Below are positions 23,881-36,494 of a stretch of DNA of 64,000 bases, piece by piece. Within the stretch, counting starts at the first letter, position 1. Each line of letters begins with the position of its first letter. Source of the stretch: Cercis canadensis (taxonomy: Eukaryota; Streptophyta; Magnoliopsida; Fabales; Fabaceae); the NCBI GenBank assembly GCA_003255065.1, contig QAOA01006129.1, positions 62,001 to 126,000 on the forward strand, given 5' to 3'. The notes under the pieces are model-generated. The model was not told the DNA's origin, made no database searches, and saw only the letters and a list, made by a program, of their open reading frames with translations. The position numbers were made by a program, and so were the translations under genes.

Positions 23881-24960
23881 TATTTTGTTTTCACTACAAT
23901 TGAACAAAATTTAATCATGTCATTTTTGTAGGCTGTAATCAGAAGAGTGAGTTCTCTTATTTAAATTTCTTATTCAAATTTGTTGTTGCCATCTTGACTT
24001 ATTAAATTCTAATCGATTATATATCTTCATTGCTTTCAGTTTTTTCTGGATCCACAGCTCTGCTTTTTGTTGTATTAGTTGAATCAAAGGAAGACTCCTT
24101 AGTTTGCTAAGCTGAATAAATCTTTGATTGAACTAGTGGGTAATCTAACTTCTAGTCTATATGTATATGTAAAAGGTGTGCAATTTTTTTTTTCCATAGA
24201 GATGATAAACTACAGCCTTTGAAATCTAACATTTTCTTAAATATGTCCAACAAGCCAATTGGTCAGTATGGTTGTCATCTGCCAATGTGCCTAGCTTAAA
24301 AGTTTTCTAGTTGATCTATCCCTAACCATGAAAATTTATAATATTGTAGATATTTGTTTCAGTTTTCCGGTGAAAGACTTGTGAAAGTAGCATTCCTCAA
24401 TTTCCTAATTAATAAATTATTTCCTTGTTTCAACTTCAAGTATGATTAATCAATATTATACTTCAGTTTTCATTTGCTGCTTGTTCAAATATTTATTTAT
24501 GTTTGAGGATGACTCTTTTCTGTCTCTCCATTTACGCCTATCAATAATTAATTTAGAAGTGATTAACTTTAAATAAACCTATGAATCATTAATTCCATCC
24601 TATTGTCATACCAAATAAAGAAATCTTAAATACTTCTTCATCTCATACTCTTATATTTTAAACCATGATCCAAGATTACATGGAATTAAAAATTGTGGTA
24701 TAAAAGAGTGAAAAAAAAAATTCTCTATTTTAAATATTTTTCTTCTTGCTTGAAATTCACAATTTTTAGTATTGACGCACATATTAAGCTATTGTTTGTG
24801 ATGTTGTTCTGTTATCGAAATATTACACATGTATTAGTTTTACAACTCAACCCCACCTCATCTCTTTATTAATATTCCTTAAAATTCTCTAACCCAATTT
24901 CTCTCTCTCTCCCCCACCCACCTCCCCCATCCCTTCCTCCCATTGCAACATTTCTTTTTT
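23881..24960. other. AT-rich DNA without a recognised gene
   Basis: Intron- or intergenic-like sequence with pyrimidine runs near 24900. No coding match, repeat boundary or RNA gene was recognised. Confidence 0.5.
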
Positions 24961-25670
24961 TATGGGCCATTTAATCTTGTTCTTAAAAAAGATAACCTTG
25001 TTCTTTTCTTGATTCAAAGCAGCAAGCTCAAGAAGATGAAAATGAACAAGGTGTTCATGAGTTTGCTTTTAAGGGCTTGATTCAGTGCCGAAAATTTTCT
25101 GTACTAGGCTTCTTCTTCCTCGTGTACTCTTCTCTATAAAAATCTTCTCTGAGAGAGAGAGAGAGAGAGAAAATGTTAATGGAGCTTGACTCTTATTTGA
25201 GTTTTCTTTACTCCGGACTTCAGTAGGAAATCAGTGAGTTACTTCTAGTTGTGGTGCTAGAAGGAGAAAGTTCTTGGTGAGCTTTGGAGAGAAACCATGG
25301 ATGTAAGAGCTTGGAGAAGATTGGACAAATTAAACTCGATTTAGTGGAACCCCAGCATTGGGAGAAGTGGATGTTGGCCTTAGTGCTGAACCACTATAAA
25401 TTCTTTGCTAAGATTTCCTTGACTCTTCTCTTCTATTTTTGATTTCTTATGCTTATTTGAAGTTCAATTTTGATTGTGATGAATTAGTGTGATATTTTGG
25501 GTTGCTCTGTTTGTGCTATTCTATTCTAGAACTAGTTCATATATTCCAGAACTAGTTCTCGTACTATTTAGATCTTTGAACAAATTTTGTTTAAGATCAA
25601 ATTAGCTTAAAATTTTTGAAAACTCCTATTCACCCATTTTTAGGAGTATTTCCTTTAACTCTCAAAATTC
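24961..25670 (+). repeat. Copia-type LTR piece, plus orientation
   Basis: Has a TATA-like box (tctctataaaaatc, about 25131), a GA microsatellite (25151-25170), the segment agtggatgttggccttagtgctgaaccactataaattc (25368-25405) that recurs in many plant copia LTRs, and a late cctattcaccc core (25626-25636). The exact ends were not found and no internal region is attached. Broken. Confidence 0.5.
25151..25170. repeat. (GA)10 microsatellite
   Basis: Uninterrupted GA run in the transcribed part of the copia-type LTR piece. Confidence 0.9.
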
Positions 25671-26949
25671 TCGACTGTTTCTGAACCAAGGTAGATGATG
25701 ACAATTGGTGGCACTGATTCACTATGTTTTTGTTTTGTCTTTTCCTCTTACTCAATACCCTTTCGCAGCTACTTTGCTGGCCTCAACTCTGAGACAATAC
25801 CCAAATACTCAACATGTATGTTTTGTTCCTTCATCTATTTATCCTTTTGTTGTTCTTCTGACACTAAAAGATTGTTCAACCAGAATATCAGAAAATTTAT
25901 TATTCTCATGATGTTGTATCCTCTTTCTCTTATTTACCAGTGGCATAATTTTACCATCAATTAGTTGCTCATTCTTTCTTATCCGACAAAGAACATAGTC
26001 CTTCAACTGCATGCATAGGAGAGTTAGCTAGAGTTGGTTTCAATCATTGGATATTCAATGTTGCAGTCCCTAGAGTTGTATACATCTATTCTCGAATAGT
26101 TGGTCACTCGACATGCACATCAAAATAGATATGAGAAACCTGGAGATGTCAATGGAATTGTCACTAAGAATTTCTAAATTTACTTCGCTCCAATATCTCA
26201 TATATACTAATAAAACCTTTTCAAATATAGAGGTTTGTACATAACTAAAGTTCAGATATTGTTGTAGTCTTATATCAGAGTGTCACAAGAGCTAAAAGGC
26301 TCAACTAATCCTATCATAGAAACAACATGCCTCACCCTAGCTCCATCCTTATGTTTGCTTCTTCTCACTATTAAGCACATCATGGCAAGGTTTTTAGGTA
26401 ATGGATATTACTTGTAGTTACCTTGTGTTAAGATGATGATTATGTCAAAGTTTATTCAAGAAGGTAGTTGCGTACTTCTGTTCACAAAGAAAGAGGAATG
26501 GTTCCCTGAACTACTTTGAAAGAATGTTTCTTTCTGTATACAAAAATTTAAGAGGTGGATATTGTCACACCAAATTCCTTTTTCTCTCTCCCATTTAATA
26601 TGATCCTTATCTCTCCTCCTTTTCTCTTTCTTCCTCTCTGTAAAACATTTTTCTCTCTCTCTGCTATTATACATCTTCAAGGCTTCAAGGATTCTTTGGC
26701 TGGCTCAATGGGTACCTATAGCAGAGCAAGCCTAAATTCCGACCCAAGTTGTAATGTCCTAGAAAAAGTAATAGACTGATTTCTCTCCTACCCACCTGCA
26801 CTCGTTTCCGGAAATTGGGGAAAGGATTTATTGCAATATTAGACAATACATATAAGAAGAAAAGAAAAATTATAACCAACCAGAAATAATGAACAAGTTA
26901 CAAAGCGTGATCAAGGGGATCATGATGAAACTAATAAAAGATGTCTTGT
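25671..26949. other. No recognised gene
   Basis: Open frames of up to about 90 codons overlap in several frames and show no known motif. Pyrimidine-rich tracts occur at 26575-26660. Nothing further is supported. Confidence 0.4.
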
Positions 26950-27979
26950 TACATGAAAAAACTCTATATACAAAGTTACTTAAGGGACTCCATTCAGATT
27001 TACAGTTTTGGTGGTTGAGACTTGGGACTGAGAGGAAATGTTCACTCTAGATAGAGTGGGAGCCTCAATAGCAGAGCAGCATGTCCTGGCTTTGCTTCAA
27101 GATGACCTTTGGTACTATAACCCTTACACTTATATAGTCCTCCCATATGACTTTCGGTGGCTTTGGTTAAAGATGATAGTGTCATGTTACACCCTAACAT
27201 GAGATGATCTTGATTCTTTAAAAAGATAGGTACAAAATATAGAATTGATTGTTTGAAAGAATAAATTTTATACTTGAAAGGCCTGAGGCCATTGCCTTGA
27301 TTTCTTTTGGGATACACACAGTCATTTTGTTACTTTTTCAAGGTAGCTTCAAAGTTTACTGGGTGGATATCTCTAGGGGCAGTTCGAAGAAGAAAGATCA
27401 TGGAATTATTGGTGTTTGGCAAAAAAATGGAAAAATCAGTTCTTCCAAATTCGCTTTAAAAATAAAAATGATTCTCTCCCATTCTACTTGACCAATGAGG
27501 GAAAACTTCAGTTTTCTTTTAAATGGTTGAAAATGTTTGAGTTCCTCTGGCTCCAAAGTTTGTAGAGTGTGATATCAAGGCTCAAAAGACCATAGAGGCA
27601 CTTAAAGTTTTATCTAGTCTTCCTTCCCTTTAGAAAGTAATAGATATTTTAGGTAAGCTAGTTAGTGTGTCTCCCTTAGGAACTATCACATTGTTCTAAA
27701 ATTTCATCTAACTGTTGTACTGTGCTAGTCTATGAAAAATGTCTGTGAGAAATTTATTCACACACCTATCCGAGAGAAAATCCATGCAAAACCTTGTGAT
27801 TTACTCACGGATTGTTTTTCTCTGAGCAATTTTCCCGAGAAAACCCTTATTTTCTTGTAATGATTAGTGACAGTGTTCTAGTGTGATGCTGTATTTTTTG
27901 TACTTGTACAGGAGTTCCTATTTGTTCTTTTTGATGCAATAACAATCCAATTCATCAAAAAAAAAAAAAATACATGAAA
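26950..27979 (+). repeat. Possible retroposed segment with poly(A) and direct repeats
   Basis: A run of 14 A (27957-27970) is followed by tacatgaaa (27971-27979), and the same nine bases occur at 26950-26958. The 1-kb segment between them is therefore a candidate retroposed copy with a 9-bp target duplication. Inside, 27430-27560 reads in one frame as FYLTNEGK and SFKW, which recalls plant transposon-associated proteins. The evidence is thin; the direct repeat could be chance in AT-rich DNA. Confidence 0.3.
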
Positions 27980-28439
27980 GCAACCCAAACTACTATATCC
28001 TAGGTTCAAATCTCTTATGATGGTCGTCGATTGAAGATGACAAAGAGTAAAAGGAAGAAGAGTCTATAATTGCTGCCTTAAGTGAAATACATTGGAGCAT
28101 AGATGGGAACAAGAAACAGAGGGAGGCTAAGGACAAATAGATGAAAGCCTGGGATCGACTTATTGAAAAACATAGCTTCATTTCTTTTTAATCTTTTAAG
28201 AAAAAGGAATTTAAAACTAGAGAAATTAGGTTCTTCTTTTTTATAGAAGGCCAACGGCTTTTGGTTTTAATAGTTTGGTCCATGATTAGTGGATCTAACA
28301 AAACAATGGACTATAACATACACATTTAAAAGATTTGTGGATTAAAAACACTTTGATACTTGAATTGGAAAGTAGTAATATGGCGGACCTCAAACTTGTA
28401 GGTTCCGTATTTCAATCTAGTCATAGCCAAACAACCAAA
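27980..28439. other. No recognised gene
   Basis: AT-rich with short open frames only. No motif, repeat boundary or RNA gene was recognised. Confidence 0.4.
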
Positions 28440-29165
28440 AAATATAAAATAACAAAGAGGAACCTACTGAAGGAAGTATACTTAAAGCCACTCATTAATT
28501 GCTGTTGAATAAAGAGTTAACCGAGGAAGATGTAAGAGAATTCAACCTACACAACCAATGAACACAGGAAACCAACAAACAATACTAGCAAGCAATAGCA
28601 ATTCTAAACCAGAAAACGAAAACAATAAAACAAATTAAGGAAGAACACCAAAATTACGTGGTTCAGCCAAGATGGCTTACATCCACATGAGAGAGCATTC
28701 CACTATGATTTATCCCAATCAATATCAACTCCTTTTACAATAGAGTACCCCCTTGGCCTCTGTTCTTTAACCTTGCAGCATATGCAAGTCAGAACCCTAA
28801 GCCTCCCTTTATTCTTTCTCTCTATCTCTCAATTCTTTTCCTTCTCTGATTTCTCTCAAGTCTAGAAATGCTAATCTCAAGTTATCTTCCTCTTCACACA
28901 TCACACATTTATATAGGAAACAATAACAAGTCAGTTATGACCATTAACTAACTAATAACTAATTTCTGAGACACAAACATCTTTCACAACATGGCCATGT
29001 TTGAGGCAGTGTCTGATGAACATGGTTGTGTCTGTACTCCAGAACCTCACTTAAGTGACATGCCTATGTCTGATCCCGTGTCTGTCGAACATGGCCATGT
29101 CTGAACTCCAGAGCCTCGCACTAAGTGACACGTCCAAACCATATGTGAACACGACCGTGTTTACC
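28440..29165 (-). repeat. Copia-type LTR piece, minus orientation
   Basis: On the minus strand it shows a TATA-like box (cctatataaatg), then gtggatgtaagccatcttggctgaaccacgtaattttggtg in the transcribed region, a layout common in plant copia LTRs. At about 29020-29135 two diverged copies of a roughly 85-base unit (gaacatggycrtgtctg... actccagarcctc... aagtgaca) lie in tandem in the upstream half. Exact ends and an attached internal region were not found. Confidence 0.5.
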
Positions 29166-31507
29166 CTATGTCACCATTTATTGAAAAGCTTTAATCATCA
29201 CAGAAGATAAAAGATTAAGCTTAGGTTTATGGATGACAAGCAAGAACTGGGTAAAAGACACAAATAGTCCGATAAGTTGGCCAAAACAACAAAGAAAAAA
29301 AAAATGTCAAAGCAGCAAGGTAAATACCTCAAAACAAAACTGACGGCATATCAAAATATAGAGAAGATAGCTTAGAACTATATCTAAAGCAGACCAAGAA
29401 CAGCAAGGGACAGATCCCAATAAAATTCTAAATCGGCAAGAGCAAAAAAAAAAAAAAACAATAAAGCAAGATTTGAAACTACAGAATTCAGCAAAGAAAA
29501 TCGATCTTAAAACAGAACCTAAACAAACTAAAAGCAAAATAAAATAAAATAACAGACCCTTGAATCCAGTCAAAACAGCAAAAGAATTCTACTTAAAACA
29601 ACACTTAAAATTTGACTACAATAGAGGGAAATATTAGCCCAAACAGTGTGGAAACAATTAATGAAACAAGTGCAGAAACAATTCAAAAAAATGGTGGAGA
29701 AACAGCAAAGGAAACAAACTTAGAACAATTCCAAAGTAGCCAAAGAAGATATACTAAAACAAAATTTAAACAAAGAATGCAAGTACGCCAGGAATAGCCA
29801 CTTAAACAAGGGCGGGACAGCAGCAAAACTAATTCAAAAAAGTCCTTAAGTTCAAGTTAAAATATCTAGCAGATAATTCAAACAACTACTTATCATGAAA
29901 AAAAAAAAAAGGAACTCAAGGGCAGCCAAAAATAAAGTTCTAAACAACCTCAAAATCCAACTGAAATAGCAAGGGAGAAAATAGACCACAAGCAATGCCA
30001 ATAGCCAAACAAGAATAGCTCCAAACAACTCTTAAGGGTACACAAAATAGCCATGTTCAAATTAGAATTGGAAGCAGTAAAAAAATGCAAAAATTCCAAA
30101 AATTGTGCACATCGAAGACACATGTCTTATAGTTCTACCAATATGAGAATCATGCAGAATAGAGCGCTATAACTTAAACTATAAACAAAAGATGACGTGC
30201 AGCCAGAGACATGACAGCATCGACAGTGGGGGATAAACAATTATGTTTAAATCAGAACTGGGAGCATGGGAGACATGAAAAAAATTTGAAAATTTTACAA
30301 ATGAAAGATATATGTCTTACGGTTCAAACAAGATAAGAAACACTCAAATTGGAGCTCTGTAGCTCTGTCTAGAAAATAAAAACCAAGTGCTGCCAGAGCT
30401 GCCTGACAGCATCCAAAATTAGACATGTTCAAACACCTTAATGCATTACAAGGCCAAGTCATTTAGAATAACCCCTAGAGCAAAAAACACAATTCCAAAA
30501 AGTCCTTAAACAAAGCCAGGACAACAACAAAATTAACTTGAAGTAGCTTTTACTTGTAAGTTGAAACAGCGAGAAAGCAACTCAAACAGTCATCAAATTC
30601 CAACCATTTTTTTTGTTTGTTTTTTAACCTTATAATAACTATTCGTTATGAAGGAAAAATGCTTAAGAATAGCCCATGAACTAAATACAACTAAAAAAAA
30701 AATTTAGTCTCACACACGTTTAAGACATTTACTAATGGTAAGAAACATTTGAGAAGATTCAAATATAATGATTCAAAGTATGTGTAACTAGATCAAAGAG
30801 AAGAGAAAAGACCCAAAGAGAATGAAAGAAAAATAAACCAGAAATGGACTTCAAGCTAGCAGGCAGCAAAGAGATAAAACAACCAAACATTCAAAAATTA
30901 AATACCTTCTTCAACCATTTCAAGCCCACACGGCTTCAACTCCTTAGTAAACCCGGACAACCATTTCTCATAGAATTCCAAATCAGAAATCCACCCAAAA
31001 TCCCATATGAAAACACTCAAAATTTTCCTAATTGAGTATCTATATATAAAAAAACAACTATAAAACAACCAATTCATATATGAATAAAATATGATATCAA
31101 AACTTTATAACAATCAACAAAGATCAATCAAACCTGAATATCCAGTAATTCATTCAAGAACATTCAGCAAGACTATAAAATAAAAAAAAAAAAGCAAGGT
31201 TATAGAATGACAATAACAGCAGTGAGCCGGATGGAGATTATATGAACACGAAGCAAATGGAATTGAACAATACGTAGGGGAAATCAAACATAGGTAAGGA
31301 ATGAACAGAAAAGAACGAATTAAGCATAATGACAACAACTCAGCCATTAGAAAATTCCTAAAAATAGGGACCTTAAATCAACACACATGAGGGTAACAAT
31401 TATTGCAAGTACAACAGAAAGTTGATGGAAACTAATAGGGACTGCTTGAACAAAAAAAAACCTTAGCATTTGGTACAAAATGAAGAAAGTTCTATGGGAT
31501 TGCAATT
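29166..31507. other. A-rich repeat-like DNA, unclassified
   Basis: Strongly A-rich on the + strand with many aacagcaaag/caaaac phrases, like the untranslated parts of LTR elements elsewhere in the window, but without a pol or gag match. It contains a diverged direct duplication (about 30045-30240 and 30241-30430) sharing aaatyrgaaytgggagca-like and gacagcatc blocks. Open frames are short and unconvincing. Confidence 0.45.
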
Positions 31508-31575
31508 ACTAAGATTAAAATATCTTAACATTGATATTACTAGACGCACAGTCCCCGGTAACGGTGCCAAAAACT
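31508..31575 (-). promoter_or_regulatory. B-family leader piece with primer-binding site, outside the left B LTR
   Basis: Matches 61898-61962 inside B. It includes a tRNA-Asp primer-binding site, read on the minus strand as TGGCACCGTTACCGGGGAC (31551-31569). It lies to the left of an LTR whose right side already has B's own 3' end, so it belongs to a second B-type copy sharing that LTR. Confidence 0.8.
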
Positions 31576-32909
31576 TGTTACGTAAGAAGTGTATGCAAGT
31601 GCACATGTTGTAAGAAAGTAATAAAAATGTGAGTTAAAGTATCGTCCCATGGAGATTGTGGCTGCTAAGTACCAAAACTATGTGTAGTCCAGTTTTATCT
31701 AGACGATGGATAAGTGAATTATGGTGATAATTAAATGCAAAACAGTAAATGAAGAATAAACACTATAAAACAAGTAGAAATATGGAGAGAAAGTATCTAG
31801 GGTTTCGATTTCACCGTAGCTAGTCCGGATCTTTACTTCTAATTCATTAACCAAAGACAATCTTCTTAAATGTTAGCCAAGAACCCTAATTTGTCCATTA
31901 GCCTTTCCTAAGGTCAAACAAACATATTCCCGAACCATGAACCACTATATTCCTATGTGAATTAGGAATAATCTGGAAATTCAATTAATTCTACGATTCT
32001 CTTTAACAGCTACATAAACCATAAAGGTATATTCCTATCCCTTATGCAATTTCTATTCTGAATCCCTATGGTCTTCAATTACAACTAACCTCCCAGTATC
32101 ATTGTAATTACCAACTCATCTAAATTGATGGCTAGTCAAACAGAAGCAATAAGTATGGATATTAAGAAGATAATTAATTAGACAATCTTTTGATTAATTT
32201 CGTAGAAATTACAATCTATCCTAAGCTAGGCTACATCTCCACCCTAGATGGTGGAATTAGTTCATAATGAATGCAAAAAACATAATCACACACATATTAC
32301 ACATTAATTACAAGAAAGGTGAAGAAATAAACTCTTGTAGATGACGATTCGATGACGAAAACACCAATCTTCAAGCTTGATCTTTCTCCTCTTCTTGTCT
32401 ATTGTGTAAAAACGTGTGGAACCCTAGTTTAGTCCTAAAAAGTCCTATTTATAGGTTCTAGGAAGTTTAGGAGAAAAATGAATTAAAATAACTAGAAATC
32501 CTAGTGAGAATTGGACTCCTGGAAGTCAAATCTCGAGTTGACCTCGAGGGGCTGCAGCCTTGGGTTTGGGCTTTGTAGCCTTCTGGTCCCTGCCTGGTGG
32601 GCGTTACGGCGCTGGGTATAAGATGCTGCGATGCCCTAGCTCCTATTTAATCTTGCATTTCTTGGCAAATAAAGGGTTGTGGCGCCCTGAGTGGGGGCTG
32701 CGGTGCCCAAGCCCTTGCCTCCAATTCCAAAATGCACAATTTTAACTTCTTTCTTGCACTGGATTGCACCAAAATGGCTTCCAAAGTCTTCCAAAACACA
32801 AACCTACAAAAGGAAACATAAATTGTAAAAACCTACCCTAAGATACTCTAGAATGAACAAAAGTCAAGCAAGATTAATATGGGATAAGCGGTATAAAACT
32901 GGTTAATCA
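31576..32909 (-). repeat. B 3' LTR
   Basis: TG/CA ends (tgttacgtaag... to ...ggttaatca), 1334 bases. On its right it is followed by aatacccctaaactt, which on the minus strand is a purine-rich tract directly before the LTR. It closely matches 61963-62978. Confidence 0.88.
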
Positions 32910-34299
32910 AATACCCCTAAACTTGAGATTTGCTCACCCTCGAGCAAAAACCAAGGACTAAAATCAACTCTAAAGCTACTAACAAACTTTTCAGCTTTAG
33001 TCCTCCATTAGGTCTCAAAGGTAAGAAAATATCATAATTCATGGAAACATGCTCAAATCAAGCTGGTAATTTACTCTATCATTGAAATTCTTCATGAATA
33101 ACAAACTCCTTGAGTGTGTGTGTGTATCCATGCACATTGACCTAATGAAATATGAATCAATTTATACATGTTTTTACTTATAGATGTTGACCTCTCAATT
33201 GGAACAATAAGGAGCTCCATAGGCTAGTTATCATGTCACTTTCAACTAATGTAGGCTCACTATTAACATTAAAGATCAAAAGGTCTTTCAAAGCTTGTAA
33301 CGTGAGGCTATGGTTAGGGTGTGGTAAAAGGTTATCACAATGGCTTACTTCACCTATGACACATCACCTCAGCTAGGATTATGGAGCACTTCCTTCACTT
33401 AATTTTCACCCAACTTTTCACTAACTTCCTTTCTTTTTTGTCAACTACCTTGATTCTTTTCTCTTTACTTTCATTTGATTGTGCCTTCTTTTTCCTCTTG
33501 CTTTTTCTTGAGTGGTTGATTTCATCCCTAACTTTTTGTTCTTTCTTTATTTATTCAAGGGAATGAACCAACATTTTTTTATTCACATTGTATCTCTTTT
33601 TCATGAGTCAAGAAGCCACAATCTTTTCACACATTTTTCAAGGTTCATTACTCCACCCATCCTCCCTATATGTCACTATGCTCTCAATATTTTTCCTAGA
33701 ATCTGTGCGTATCATGAATGTAAGGTTAGGGAAAATATTGGAGGTTATGGATTTCTGCATGGGTTGACAACGAAAGGGCTAAGTGTCGAGCTCAAATGGG
33801 GTGACTAATGGAATTCATAGAACATGGTTTGTCTTGAAAGGCTCAATTGATCCAAACAATGCCTAAATCATCTCTCTAAAGTCTCAAAGCCTAGGATTTT
33901 GCCTCAAGTGGCATTCAAACTAGTTCTAGAGTTCTTATGAGGTCAAGAATTGTTAAGCATGCATAAATCTTCTTTAAATAATTCACTAGTAATGCACAAG
34001 ATCAAGTGCTTAATTGCGTCAAGGAGAAAGTTAATATAGAAGAAAAATCATAGAAGAATAGTCATACACCATCAAGTTATGCATATTTTCCAAAAATTCT
34101 GATTGTCTACTCGTAATATTTTATCATTGACCCTAGGGTTTCAAACTTACATAGTTATGATTTCATTACCCACTACTACAAGTTATAGAAAAAGGAAAAT
34201 AAGTACACGAGAAAAAAAAGTGTGTTTCCACCCCCAAACTGACTACATGCATTGTCCTCAATGTATCCATAAAGAAAGAAAAAGACTTCCTTAAAAAGC
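32910..34299 (-). other. B 3' untranslated region
   Basis: Non-coding part between the last ORF and the 3' LTR, pyrimidine-rich on the + strand at 33400-33640. At 34227-34264 it holds, on the minus strand, attgaggacaatgc followed by gtttgggggtgg, the motif pair shared with the other elements. Confidence 0.75.
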
Positions 34300-35181
34300 T
34301 TCAGACATGTCGGTGTCTCCAAGGTCCTCATCGATGGCGCCGTAGTCTTCGTCTATGCCAAGAAAGTAAGGTTGGAGCATCGGTGGTGGTGGAAATGGTG
34401 GAGCCCTGACCGGCGGAGCACTAGCTATGAAACTCAGCCAGGTGAGAGTTAAAGCTCATCTGGTGCTCGAAGAACGTGTCGACCTGCACCATGAATCTTT
34501 CAGCATGATGCATAAAACTAGAGGAGCAGTCCACATGCTGGAGAAGTCAAGACATCTGACTTTCCAGACGGGCAAGGTCGGACCCTAAAGAGCTCGATGG
34601 CTGGGTATCGGGTGTCAGGGTGGTAACAGACAGTGGAGTTTGGGCAGGTGCTCGCTCTCATGGCGGTGGTGGAGGAGCACTGGAGTACTAGCTCCAACTC
34701 TGGAGGCGGTGTGTGGTGGCGTCTAGTGGTTGCTTCGGATGAAGCAACTCCTCATTGGCCCTCCACTCGACCCTGGCCTGCTAACACAACATCTAAATCA
34801 CCGAGGGGTGCCCAAAGCGATGCCTTTGGTGCTGTGAATGAAGCGCAAGATGGATTGTTGGATAAGCGTGCTGATGTCGATGGATTTTCCCGTCACTATG
34901 CAATAGAGGAGGATGGCCCAGTTTATGGTGACGTCACTGAGGTGGCCGATAAGAATGAGGTGGGCACACAAGAAATGGTACCACACCTTGCTAACGATCT
35001 CCAGGGCCAATGCTTTGAAGGAGATGGGAGTATCGTTGCACATCTTCCACTGAGTGTTCAGCTGGCAAAGGGTGTTGATCATGGTGTCCCAATTTGGTCC
35101 ATCGTGGAGGTAGCGGAGGTCCTCATTGTTCTCGATGTTCAAGAGGCCAAACAGTGCATTGATGGAGCGACTGTCAAAGGG
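34300..35181 (-). pseudogene. B last ORF, C-terminal part (putative plant transposon protein domain)
   Basis: The minus strand carries YLHDGPNWDTMINTL, FKALALEIVSKVWYHFLCAHL and HLSDVTINWAILLYCIVTGKSI, the pattern of the 'putative plant transposon protein' family found downstream of pol in Athila-type elements, at the position of env in retroviruses. A His/Leu-rich, probably coiled tail follows toward 34310. Its role is unknown. The insertion of C1 separates it from its start at 43760-44074. Broken. Confidence 0.8.
35177..35181 (+). repeat. C1 target duplication, left (aaggg)
   Basis: Perfect match to 43760-43764. Confidence 0.92.
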
Positions 35182-36494
35182 TGATGGGTGCCAAACCGTA
35201 CAAAATTACAATACTATTTGCACCTAAATTGTAGTATAGGATGCAACCAGTGTCGTCTCCCAAGGATTCACCAAAATAATTAATCTATTAGAACTTAAGC
35301 AGGAATAGAATATGGGGGTTTGTTGTTGAATGCAGAATAATCAGAATTCAGAAAGCAGTAAACAAGATTTAATCAAATAAGAGAAAACGTAATCAACTCA
35401 AGCAGGCAACCAAACCCTAATCCGTCCTTGTTCACTAAAGATAACCTGTGTTTGATTTAATTCTTGATTAAATGTTACCTGGAACCCCTAACAGCAACAC
35501 TTAGAATTCCTACTGATTACCAATCAGGATTCAATTAATCTTAGAACTAAGAATCTAGGCATCCGCTCTATATTACTAAGTCCAAATTAATTTAATAACT
35601 GAATTGTCCAAGTTAACCATATATTAAAAACCTTTAACATATGATCAATAGTTTGATTACTGTGATGAATCTAATCAACTGATTTAAATTCATATAAAGC
35701 ATGCATGCAATTAAAATACCATTCAATCACATGAAGATGAGAAGAAGAAGACAATCAAACTATATTAAATCAAACCCGGTTGAATCACAGGAACTCTTGA
35801 TTATTAAGTTTGGCTCCTCTTGAATTGATTATAAAAGAACTTAGCCTTCCATGGAAGACTTAAACACAAAAAAAAAGGTGGAAAACAAACTCAACAACAA
35901 GAGGCAGCAGTAGCAGCTTCTGATGACAAGGTGGTAATGTGGTCCCCTATTTTCCTCAACAACTTGAGAATAAATACTAGCTGGTTGCCTCCTCTAGGTT
36001 TCCTAATGGTTTCCTAATTACAAAATAAACCTAGTTTCCTAAATTATCAATGGTAAAAATGTGATCAAGCCCTAGTGTCATGTGTGCTAGCCCAATAAGC
36101 AGATGTTGGCCCAAATAAACATGCTCTGGTCCAATAGGCAGGCCTAAGGAAAGGAATCAGTCAATGTTGGGCGGATGCAGAAAATCTGGACTGCTTGCAC
36201 GCGAATTTCAGTTGTCCAAACGCAAGAATCAGCTTCTGGACTCTGCATATGAAATGTATAATTTTCTGTCATCTTTTAAAAAAAAACTGGAATCACATCA
36301 ATCAGACATTGGTAGCCCAAGATATGGTGAAAAATGTAAGCAGTGCCAGAATTCAACAATTATGCAATTAAAATCTATAAGCACCAACAAGTCCAAATCT
36401 ACAAAACGTGTCTAAGGGCCATAAAAATCACTAGAAACACACACTAAAAGACTAAGTATAAGGGAAACAAATAGTGTAAAATAACGTCTCATCA
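35182..36494 (-). repeat. C1 3' LTR
   Basis: 1313 bases, TG/CA ends (tgatgggtgcc... to ...gtctcatca). Followed by aattcccccacactta (36495-36510), on the minus strand the purine tract used to prime plus-strand DNA. A TATA-like ataaatac lies near 35970. Confidence 0.93.

Noticed and set aside
23881-28439. A host gene in the quiet interval
   Set aside because: Only short overlapping open frames, no splice-consistent run of conserved protein sequence and no known domain.
34633-35184. A 183-codon plus-strand open frame
   Set aside because: It is antisense to the plant transposon protein domain of element B, whose minus-strand translation matches a known family.
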